Shown: positions 16,006 through 23,094 of the stretch, piece by piece
Numbering within the stretch: the stretch's first letter is position 1
Layout of the letters: the number at the start of each line of letters is the position of its first letter
Assembly (NCBI GenBank): GCA_002316315.1
Contig: DCDG01000031.1
Location: 1 to 23,411, forward strand
Direction of reading: 5' to 3'
DNA length: 23,411 bases
Origin: Candidatus Aminicenantes bacterium UBA1061
GTDB lineage: Bacteria; Acidobacteriota; Aminicenantia; Aminicenantales; Saccharicenantaceae
Notes under the pieces: generated by a model
Seen by the model: only the letters and a program-made list of their open reading frames with translations
Database searches by the model: none
Told to the model about the DNA's origin: nothing
Made by a program: the position numbers and the translations under genes

Positions 16006-16816
16006 ATTATTAAAAAGGGATGAACTGGAAAAGTTGGTTGAGATTCAGCACCTGGTCTGGAAACATGCTGATCTCGATATTACTCCGGTTCATCAGTTCT
16101 GCATTTCAACCTTCATGGGAGGCATTGTTCTGGGGGCCTGGGTGGACGGGGAGCTGGCTGGATTTGTTTATTCTTTTCCGGCAATTTTTAAAGGCCGTTT
16201 CTGTCATCATTCACATCTTCTGGCTGTCCTGCCAGAGTATCGGGGCTATGGCCTGGGTAAGCGTCTTAAATGGGCGCAGCGGCGGGAGGTGCTCAAACTG
16301 GGGCTGGCCAGTGTTACCTGGACCTATGATCTGATGCAGAGCCGTAACGCTAATCTAAATCTGCACACGCTGGGAGGCATCTGCCGGAAATATCTGCCTG
16401 ATTTTTACGGCGAGACACCTTCCCTGAGATTGGGACCAGGCATTCCAGCTGACCGTTTGCTCGTCGAATGGCCGATAAAGACGGCGCGTGTCGAGCAAAA
16501 AGCCAGAGGGAAAAAAGAGCTACCCCTTGAGCCCGGTTCGTACCCTAAGGTGCTTGAGGGCCAGCTGGCTCCAAACGGGCAATATCTTCCTGGAAAACCA
16601 CACCTCAGTCTGAAGGAACCAATCCTCCTGGCTGAAACAGTGCGCGAGGTTGAAGCGCTGCGGCCAACACCGGAGGTCATTGCTGCCTGGCAAGCCGCTT
16701 TAAGGCAGGTTTTCAAACATTATTTCCAGCAGGGTTATGCCGTGGTCGATTTTTCTTTTGGCGAAAAATGTTATTATGTTTTAAGCAACAGGCTTAAAAA
16801 CATTGTGCCGGAATAA
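15980..16816 (+). CDS. GNAT acyltransferase (COG3375-like), partner of the racemase
   Basis: A 278-residue GNAT-superfamily enzyme. The acyl-CoA pyrophosphate loop is R88-GYG-L-G93 in LPEYRGYGLGKRLKW, and GAWVDGELAGFVYSFP forms the usual central strand region. It resembles the predicted acetyltransferases of COG3375. These are often encoded beside N-acylamino acid racemases; in Geobacillus kaustophilus such a protein succinylates D-amino acids. The racemase homologue here starts 195 nt downstream, which supports the same role. The start is TTG, with AGAAAGGAG 6 nt before it, inside the 3' end of the glycosyltransferase gene. The ~100 C-terminal residues beyond the GNAT core are of unknown function. 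The acyl donor (succinyl-CoA or acetyl-CoA) cannot be told from sequence. Confidence 0.82.
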   Translation: MGGKVIIRKLLKRDELEKLVEIQHLVWKHADLDITPVHQFCISTFMGGIVLGAWVDGELAGFVYSFPAIFKGRFCHHSHLLAVLPEYRGYGLGKRLKWAQRREVLKLGLASVTWTYDLMQSRNANLNLHTLGGICRKYLPDFYGETPSLRLGPGIPADRLLVEWPIKTARVEQKARGKKELPLEPGSYPKVLEGQLAPNGQYLPGKPHLSLKEPILLAETVREVEALRPTPEVIAAWQAALRQVFKHYFQQGYAVVDFSFGEKCYYVLSNRLKNIVPE

Positions 16817-16965
16817 GGCAGGGCCAGAACAAGGCCTGTAAAAAGTTAAAAGCTCAAAAACCAACTAGCCGAAAGGCAAAATGGCTAAGGCTAAATCGGT
16901 CAGATCGGGCCAGAAGAGAAAAAATTCTATATATGTTAGCCATGTGGCCTGGATTACTGGATTAT

Positions 16966-16981
16966 AAGTTAAATTTAACTT
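16966..16981. repeat. perfect 16-nt AT-rich palindrome upstream of the racemase gene
   Basis: AAGTTAAATTTAACTT is its own reverse complement and ends 30 nt before the racemase ATG. Directly before it is a tandem 8-nt repeat, CTGGATTA twice (16949-16964). It shares the TTAAATTTAA core with the inverted repeat before the TolC-family gene. A regulator binding site is possible. Confidence 0.45.
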
Positions 16982-17011
16982 GAAAATTTAAATTGGAAAG
17001 GCAGGTGCAAG

Positions 17012-18121
17012 ATGGCCATTGACAGAATTGAACTTAATTTTATGCGTCTTCCTTATGTCCATTTTTTTGAGACCAGCTTTGGGCGATCCTACGACCGGAC
17101 TTTTATCATGGTCAGAGTTTATGAAGATGGCCTCATTGGCTATGGTGAGTGCGTGGCGGAAGAAAAGCCTCTTTATTCAGGTGAAACGACGGAGACAGCC
17201 TGGCATATCCTCAAAGATGTTCTGGTGCCGCTGGTTTTTAGTCTGGGAATTGTTGAGCCGGAAGATTTTTATAACGCCGCAAAAAGTTTTAAAGAAAACA
17301 GAATGGCCAAAGCCGGCCTAGAGCTGGCTCTCTGGGATTTAAAAGCTAAAAAACTGGGGCTGCCCCTTTATAAGCTTTATGGCGGAGTTAGAGAAGAAAT
17401 TCCAGCCGGGGTAAGCGCCGGCATTGAAGATTCAATTCCAGACCTGCTGACCATGATTGAAAATTACCAGTCCCAGGGCTATAAGCGCATCAAAATAAAA
17501 ATCAAACCGGGCTGGGACCTGGAAGTTTGCCGGGCAGTGAGGGAAAAATTTCCGGACCTGCTTCTTCAGGCTGATGCCAACGGCATCTATTCGCCTGAAG
17601 AGGCTGATCATCTGCGCCAGCTCGATGCCTTTAAGCTCCTCATGCTGGAACAGCCCTACCCGCCGTTTGATCTCTGGGAGCACAGCAAACTCCAGAAGAA
17701 AATGTCAACGCCGCTCTGCCTTGATGAGAGCATTATTTCCTACGAGACAGCTAAAGCCGCCCTGGAGATGGGCAGCTGCCGGATTATCAATATCAAGGTC
17801 GGGCGGGTAGGCGGAATGGTTGAGGTTAAGAAAATTCACGATTACTGCCAGCGTTATGGAGTCGGGGTCTGGTGCGGCGGCATGCTGGAAAGCGGCATCG
17901 GCCGGGCGCATAATCTGCATATTGCTACCCTTCCTGATTTTAAATATCCAAATGATCTCTCGGCCAGCGCCCGCTATTATCAGGAGGACTTGATTGAACC
18001 ACCGATTGTCTTGAGCCGCCCGGGCTATGTGCGGGTGCCGGATGAACCCGGTATCGGAGTTAATCCGGTCGAGGAGAGAATTGAAAAGGCCACGCTGAAA
18101 AAGGAAGTTTTAAAACCCTGA
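17012..18121 (+). CDS. enolase-superfamily N-acylamino acid racemase / o-succinylbenzoate synthase homologue
   Basis: A 369-residue member of the MenC/NSAR family. The two acid-base lysines are visible: K161-I-K163 in the KIKIKPGWD segment and K262 in INIKVGRVGG. The metal ligands are D188 (LLLQADANG), E213 (LMLEQPYPP) and D238 (CLDESI). The C-terminal block VWCGGMLESGIGRAHNLHIATLP, followed by DLSASARYY, is characteristic of the OSBS/NSAR group. Members make o-succinylbenzoate for menaquinone, racemise N-acylamino acids, or do both. No menaquinone gene is nearby, while a GNAT acyltransferase is directly upstream, so racemisation is the better guess. The ATG follows a weak AAGG/AGG site. The SQR-like gene follows after 215 nt. 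Confidence 0.88.
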   Translation: MAIDRIELNFMRLPYVHFFETSFGRSYDRTFIMVRVYEDGLIGYGECVAEEKPLYSGETTETAWHILKDVLVPLVFSLGIVEPEDFYNAAKSFKENRMAKAGLELALWDLKAKKLGLPLYKLYGGVREEIPAGVSAGIEDSIPDLLTMIENYQSQGYKRIKIKIKPGWDLEVCRAVREKFPDLLLQADANGIYSPEEADHLRQLDAFKLLMLEQPYPPFDLWEHSKLQKKMSTPLCLDESIISYETAKAALEMGSCRIINIKVGRVGGMVEVKKIHDYCQRYGVGVWCGGMLESGIGRAHNLHIATLPDFKYPNDLSASARYYQEDLIEPPIVLSRPGYVRVPDEPGIGVNPVEERIEKATLKKEVLKP

Positions 18122-18336
18122 ACACGTTTTGAATCATTATAAATTTAGAACGATCATAAAAATGATTTAAAAGGAAGCGCAGGATAGGCAGATTAGAAAA
18201 GTTAGAGGAGAAGCCAGGATCTAAAGGCACGGCATCGCCGAAACTCAGCGACAATGGTTTAGAAAAATGATAGAAAGCAGGCGCGAGAAGCAGGCGAAAT
18301 AGACAAATTGTAGAAAGGTGGTGCAAGAAAAGTCCA

Positions 18337-19584
18337 ATGAAGAAACTGATCATCCTGGGCGCAGGCACCGGCGGAACAATTATGGCCAACAAGCTGGCTG
18401 AACCGCTCGGGCAGCGAGGCTGGAAGATAACCGTCATTGACCGGGATGATAACCATTATTATCAACCCGGTTTTTTGTTTGTTCCCTTTGGTCTTTATCA
18501 GCCGGAGGATCTCCTGAGGCGACGGTCAGCGCTTCTACCGCCGGGAGTTGAGTTTCTAACGAAGGAAGTCGAGGAAATTCAGCCACAGAAGAAGGCTATA
18601 AAACTGACTGATGGAGAGGAGCTCGACTATGACCTGCTGCTTATTGCCACCGGCGCCCATATCTGTCCGGAGGAAACACCAGGTATGCTCGACGGCTGGA
18701 GGCAGAATATCTTTGATTACTATTCTCTGGATGGCGCCACCGCTCTGGCCAGTAAACTTGAAGAGTTCAAAGAAGGGACATTGGTTATCCATATTAATGA
18801 AATGCCGATTAAATGCAACGTTTCACCACTGGAGTTTGCATTTCTGGTGGACTGGTATTTCAGGAAGAGAGGAGTCCGCGAGAACATCAAAATTATTTAT
18901 CTCACGCCGATTTCTGGAGCTTTTACCAAACCGGTGGCCACTCGCTTTCTGGGCGATCTTCAGGCCAGAAAGCAAATTGAAGTCGAAAGTTTTTTCATGA
19001 CAGAAAATATTGACCCGGTGGCCGGCAAGGTTATCTGCTATGACGGCCGCCAGGTGCCCTTTGACCTGCTGGTGACTATCCCGACTAATATGGGCTCAGA
19101 GTTAATCAAACGGTCAGGCCTGGGTGATGAGATGAATTATGTGCCGGTGGATAAAAGTGGCTTTCGCTCTGAAAGGTATGCCGATATTTTTGTCATAGGC
19201 GATGCGGCTGCTTCAGGCTGGACGAAAGCCGGGGCAGTAGCTCATTTCGCCTCGGAAATTCTCGATAAAATTATCCTGGCGGAAATTGATGGAAAGCCAG
19301 CGGAGGAAGAGTTTGACGGCCACGCCAATTGCTTTATTGAGACTGGTTTCGGGCGGGCGGTCGTCATTGATTACAACGAGGAAGTCGAGCCGCTGCCAGG
19401 AAAGTTTCCGCTTCCGGTTATTGGACCGATGTCGCTTCTCAAGGAAACACGGATTAATCACTGGTCAAAGCTGGCTTTCGAATGGGTTTACTGGCACTGG
19501 CTGCTCAAAGGCAGGCCGATACCATTCGTGTCGGCCAGGATGAGCATGGCGGGGAAAAAAGACGTCCGCGGTGAATCATCCTGA
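18337..19584 (+). CDS. sulfide:quinone oxidoreductase-like FAD flavoprotein
   Basis: A 415-residue two-dinucleotide-binding flavoprotein. The FAD-binding GxGxxG is G8-A-G10-T-G-G13, the second FAD contact is YADIFVIGDAAA, and LLIATGAH is the usual ATG motif. The catalytic cysteine pair of SQR appears to be present: Cys160 in MPIKCNVSPLEF and Cys332 in ANCFIETGFG. A further Cys110 (GAHICPEE) may or may not be the third cysteine of classical SQRs. The aromatic C-terminal region (WSKLAFEWVYWHWLLKG) resembles the membrane-facing end of SQR. The likely reaction is sulfide or persulfide oxidation with electrons passed to quinone. Only a distant AAAGGTGG precedes the ATG. It is not part of a visible sulfur cluster. 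Other SQR-family types or a generic FAD oxidoreductase are alternatives. Confidence 0.8.
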   Translation: MKKLIILGAGTGGTIMANKLAEPLGQRGWKITVIDRDDNHYYQPGFLFVPFGLYQPEDLLRRRSALLPPGVEFLTKEVEEIQPQKKAIKLTDGEELDYDLLLIATGAHICPEETPGMLDGWRQNIFDYYSLDGATALASKLEEFKEGTLVIHINEMPIKCNVSPLEFAFLVDWYFRKRGVRENIKIIYLTPISGAFTKPVATRFLGDLQARKQIEVESFFMTENIDPVAGKVICYDGRQVPFDLLVTIPTNMGSELIKRSGLGDEMNYVPVDKSGFRSERYADIFVIGDAAASGWTKAGAVAHFASEILDKIILAEIDGKPAEEEFDGHANCFIETGFGRAVVIDYNEEVEPLPGKFPLPVIGPMSLLKETRINHWSKLAFEWVYWHWLLKGRPIPFVSARMSMAGKKDVRGESS

Positions 19585-19845
19585 ACGGTAACAGTCGTTA
19601 ATGCTTTTTGGTTAGGCCTGACCTTAATTATCGCTGACTATAAAACTAATTTCAGAGAGAAAATTCTCCTGTCACCTGCCTGACCTGTTTCTTAATTGGA
19701 CTTCCTTATTTTGGCCTGAACCTGTTATCGTTGACATCTCAGGTAGACTGCCTTTCTAGCCAGTTATTCCCTAATTTCGAGCGCTTTCTGGCCCTGTTTT
19801 GGATACTGGCTTGTGAAAGATATTTCCAGCAAGATCTCACGCCAC

Positions 19846-22002
19846 TTATTCTTTATTGAGTGACTGAATTTTTTTTCTGATTTCAGGCTGATCAGCCATT
19901 AATTCCAGTGACTTCTCCCAGATAGCCCGAGCCTCTGCTTTTTTGCCCAGTCCCAGATAACAATCGCCAACCATGTTCAACAAGTTGATGTTGTTCCCAT
20001 AATGGTTGATTGCTTTGTCCAGAACATTTAGAGCCCTTTGATATTCGCTCAGATTGTAAAATGCTTGTCCGGCAGTTAGATAGGTTTCGTAGCTGGCGGT
20101 AATATTGTCTTGCAGGAAGATTTCTAGAAGGTTGGCTGCTTTGCCAAAGTCTCCCAGGTCAAGATAAACTTGAGCCAGTTGTTTGGACAGCTCTTCGTCC
20201 CCCGGTGCCTTGGCCAGAGCCCGTTCTAACAGGTCCTGAGCTTCACTCAGGCGGCCCAATCGGTGAAGCTGGATACCGAGAGTGTAGGCATAATAAGGGT
20301 GATCGGTTGATGGTAAAACTCTAGTCAGAGCCCAGGGCCGTGGCAGATGATGCTGCCCGGTCAGCTCAAATTCCTCTCTGGCAGTAATCTGTGTTTGACC
20401 ATCAATCATTAGAGAAACAGTCAGGTTATAATGGGCCGGGGGAAAGTCGGCAAGGGAGAACAGCTCAAGCACATCGGGCAGGGTAGCTATTTCAGAGAGA
20501 GGCACAACTTTTTCTTTGAATAGTTTGGTTTCTTTGAAAAATTGAAATCTCAGGCTTGACCGGTCTCTCTGGGCCGGCGTCAGGCCATGGATCTGCAAAC
20601 CGACAGCCAACTGGTCTCGGGGAGTAAACGTCCGGCCAGCCTGAATTTGAAGCTGATACCCGCTAATAAGAAAAGCTTTCACCTGATCTGCGGCTGCCTC
20701 CACCGGATAAGAATTGAAAGCCAGCACTGGCGCAGACATCTCAACACCGGCTTGGCTTCGAATGCTAATAGTCTGCTCCAGGTTGGCGAACTCTTTAGAT
20801 CCTTCGTTCTTAACCAAAACAGAAAGCTTATAATCACCGGGAACACAGGGGATAACATCATAGATGGCAAATGGCATGTTAAGCCGTTCCTTCATCTGGA
20901 ATTCAGTCATCTGAACCGGATAGCTCTTTTCGAATTGATAAATTATTTTGCCAGCCAAAGTGCTGAGCGTTCCGTTAACTTTTAAGCTGGTGATAAAGCG
21001 GTCATCATGCTGTTTGACTGAAAGCCTTTTAGGCTCCAGACTATAGTGAATCATATAAATCCCGGCAGGATTTTTAAAAACCTTAACCAGGTGGTCGCTG
21101 TTTACATAATTAGCGCTGTAATCGACCTCCACTATATCCTTAAATTCAATAAACCTGCGAGCATATTTGTCATCTACCAGTTTCCGGGGCGTCTCATTAA
21201 TCTGTCCTAAAAGTAAATCTGATGACATAGATGGCCGGTTGCGAGAAATGGTTTCCTCTCCTGGAATTAGTGATAGAGAGACTGCGGCCAGATTGGGGTA
21301 AAGGAAGTCAAGTTGTTCCCAGGCATGGAAAAAATCAAATTGGTCCCCCCAGAATCCGGTAAGTAAGGCCTGTGGGCCGTCGTTGGACGGGCTGTAAAGC
21401 CGCAATTCGCCCATTCCGCCCGCTTGAAAAAAGACAAGATTAAAAGCCGGTGGCAAGCCGAGGTCTGTTTTTCCCTGATAGAACCAGATTTCGGCATCGT
21501 AGATTTCGCGTTCAAATTTATAACTCTCAATAAAGTTAGGTGGACCAAGGATGATATATACTCTCCCTCGATCGGTTTTCCAGCCAGGCTTGGCTGCCTC
21601 TCGTCCAAAACGCTTATTGGCATATTCAATCCTTTTGTAATGTTCGGTTCTGAATTCGTTTTCCTCTGTTTCAGGAATCGGGTCACGGTGTTTCCAGAAG
21701 GCTTCTATGAACAGGTCTCTTTCCCGGTCAGTCTGCAGTTTCAGGAAGATTTCCCTTTCGGCCGGGGTGATTATATAAACCACTTCTTCATTCAGCCACT
21801 TCTCGTATTTTTTGGGAAGGTGTGGCTTCTTCTCTTTCTTTTTTGGCTGGAGGGAAGAGGAATTCTTCTGGAGAGAAGAGATAGTTCCCAGACCGGAAGA
21901 ATTAACAGTATCTTGAAATATCAAGAACAAGAATAAGAAGGACAATAAAAAGCTGAGGATTGTGATTAGCCTTTTGGGTGATTCTTTTGAATCATTAAGC
22001 AT
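19846..22002 (-). CDS. GWxTD domain and TPR-repeat protein
   Basis: A 718-residue protein. A membrane or signal segment lies at residues ~11-30 (LITILSFLLSFLFLFLIF), with no lipobox cysteine, then a Lys-rich linker (KKKEKKPHLPKK). The GWxTD domain spans ~70-165, with YIITPAEREIF, FWKHRDPIPET and G140-W-K-T-D144 followed by RGRVYIILGPP. A long beta-rich middle follows, and the last ~150 residues are about four TPRs (LGRLSEAQDLLERALAKAPGD, LGDFGKAANLLEIFL, LSEYQRALNVLDKAINHYG, LGKKAEARAIWEKSLEL). It is thus a membrane-anchored or secreted GWxTD protein with a likely protein-binding tail. No strong ribosome binding site precedes the ATG. It shares the first ~100 mature residues' pattern with the lipoprotein at 1688 but is more than twice as long. 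Function unknown. Confidence 0.88.
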   Translation of the reverse strand: MLNDSKESPKRLITILSFLLSFLFLFLIFQDTVNSSGLGTISSLQKNSSSLQPKKKEKKPHLPKKYEKWLNEEVVYIITPAEREIFLKLQTDRERDLFIEAFWKHRDPIPETEENEFRTEHYKRIEYANKRFGREAAKPGWKTDRGRVYIILGPPNFIESYKFEREIYDAEIWFYQGKTDLGLPPAFNLVFFQAGGMGELRLYSPSNDGPQALLTGFWGDQFDFFHAWEQLDFLYPNLAAVSLSLIPGEETISRNRPSMSSDLLLGQINETPRKLVDDKYARRFIEFKDIVEVDYSANYVNSDHLVKVFKNPAGIYMIHYSLEPKRLSVKQHDDRFITSLKVNGTLSTLAGKIIYQFEKSYPVQMTEFQMKERLNMPFAIYDVIPCVPGDYKLSVLVKNEGSKEFANLEQTISIRSQAGVEMSAPVLAFNSYPVEAAADQVKAFLISGYQLQIQAGRTFTPRDQLAVGLQIHGLTPAQRDRSSLRFQFFKETKLFKEKVVPLSEIATLPDVLELFSLADFPPAHYNLTVSLMIDGQTQITAREEFELTGQHHLPRPWALTRVLPSTDHPYYAYTLGIQLHRLGRLSEAQDLLERALAKAPGDEELSKQLAQVYLDLGDFGKAANLLEIFLQDNITASYETYLTAGQAFYNLSEYQRALNVLDKAINHYGNNINLLNMVGDCYLGLGKKAEARAIWEKSLELMADQPEIRKKIQSLNKE

Positions 22003-22426
22003 GAGATCTTCTTCTTATAATTCGGCACCTTGATTAATAATTTGTTCTATTCAAAATGACCAACTCCGGTTTGGTATTACCAGACTGGCTCTTGACTCTT
22101 CTGTTTTCGACATCTTCTTCCATCAGGCCAATTTGGTTTTAGTGCTTTGGAAGCTTCATTTTCCGGCCTCTTTTCTTTTCAGCCCACTGAGATGGCTAAG
22201 GTATTAAGGAGCCTGTTTTCACCCTTTGACTTTATATCTGCATGATTCGTGCCAGATTTCAAGCGGCAATAATAGAGGAAAAAGTGACGATATCAGTTCA
22301 GGTTTTGTCTATTCTAGATGACAACTGTCTTCTAATCTGCCATATTCATCAAATAAAACAAATAGAGTTGGATAGGGGTAGACTCACAAAAGACAAATAG
22401 GATCTGACCGGCTTCATCACAAATGA
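22003..22426. other. gene-free stretch between the GWxTD/TPR gene and the right-hand remnants
   Basis: No frame here looks coding. On the minus strand TTGGTC followed by TTATTA at 17 nt, about 40 nt before the GWxTD/TPR start, is a weak promoter candidate. Positions 22337-22351 (CTGCCATATTCATCA) repeat, in inverted orientation, 15 nt of the amidohydrolase remnant at 22909-22923; read forward they encode ICHIHQ. Otherwise I see nothing. Confidence 0.4.
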
Positions 22427-22693
22427 TCTGGTTTAACGAAAAATGACTTAAGAGGTGACCTATTCCAACCGGTCATTAAGTGCTTTTATCCTGGCAGTTC
22501 ATTATTTGGCTTTACCCTGAATCCAGAGTATCGTGTCAAGGTAGACGGAGGCAACCTGGTGAACTCGGGACTATTCAGTGGCCACAGCCTGGTCTTTTTG
22601 AACAGTGTCCCGCCATGGCCATTCACCAACCGCGCTTTTCAATTAGAAAGAAGCTCAGGTCATTTCGCTGATAACTGGCATAACAGGTCATAA
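22427..22693 (+). pseudogene. open frame without a start codon, possible gene remnant
   Basis: An 88-codon plus-strand frame between stops, with no ATG, GTG or TTG start. It reads like protein (FTLNPEYRVKVDGGNLVNSG, SGHSLVFLNSVPPWPFTNRA) and has a codon pattern like the genes around it. I do not recognise the family. It ends where the amidohydrolase homology on the other strand fades, which suggests a junction between two decayed pieces. It could also be a chance open frame. Confidence 0.3.
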
Positions 22694-23069
22694 GAGTCGG
22701 GACGTTATGGATACCTTTCTCGGCCATCGGGGCCGTGCGTCTCACCATCCATTTTGTTGAGGTGTCCGATACATTCGGCGTCAGCCTGAATAGCCACTTT
22801 AGTCATGGTCATGGGAGTAGTATCAGAATAGCTACTTCCGTGAGGGGTAATCTGGAGGCTAAGCTGTTGCTGTCTCTGTAGTATTCAAGGTCGGAGGTTT
22901 CTGTAGTCTGATGAATATGGCAGTCAATAAATCCTGGCAGGATAAATTTTCCGGTCGCTTCGATTTTTTGGGCTTCCTTCGGGATTTTAAGCTGAGCGAC
23001 GGGACCGACCGCCTTTATCTTATTGCCTTCGATCAGAAATATTTAAGTATGGCCAGAGTCACTGCCTTA
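22688..23069 (-). pseudogene. decayed amidohydrolase (imidazolonepropionase-like) remnant
   Basis: Three pieces of an amidohydrolase can be read on the minus strand in different frames. From 23036 comes LIEGNKIKAVGP, then ATGKFILPGFIDCHIHQ, which contains the family's first metal motif HxH. Near 22800 comes MTKVAIQADAECIGHLNKMD, like the AxxAGxDxIxH segment. Near 22719 comes MAEKGIHNVPTLMTC. In an intact enzyme the first two are separated by well over 100 residues, while here only ~20-25 codons lie between, so there is an internal deletion besides frameshifts. A TAA lies in frame just before the first piece (23043-23045), and the N-terminal residues are missing. The remnant stops 26 nt short of the first CRISPR repeat. 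Confidence 0.65.
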
Positions 23070-23094
23070 TACTATCACTCCCGCAACCAGCTTG

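Noticed and set aside
16817..16850. CAGGGCC...GGCCTG hairpin after the GNAT gene as a terminator
   Set aside because: The stem has a bulge and is followed by A rather than T residues.
19585..19845. Possible gene or terminator between the SQR-like gene and the GWxTD/TPR gene
   Set aside because: No coding frame is seen. GGTTAGGCCTGACC is near-palindromic but has no T run; nothing else is supported.
22480..22671. 63-residue plus-strand frame starting with ATG
   Set aside because: It lies in a different frame from the more coding-like 22427-22693 frame and is rich in Arg, Gln and Pro in the manner of a shadow frame.
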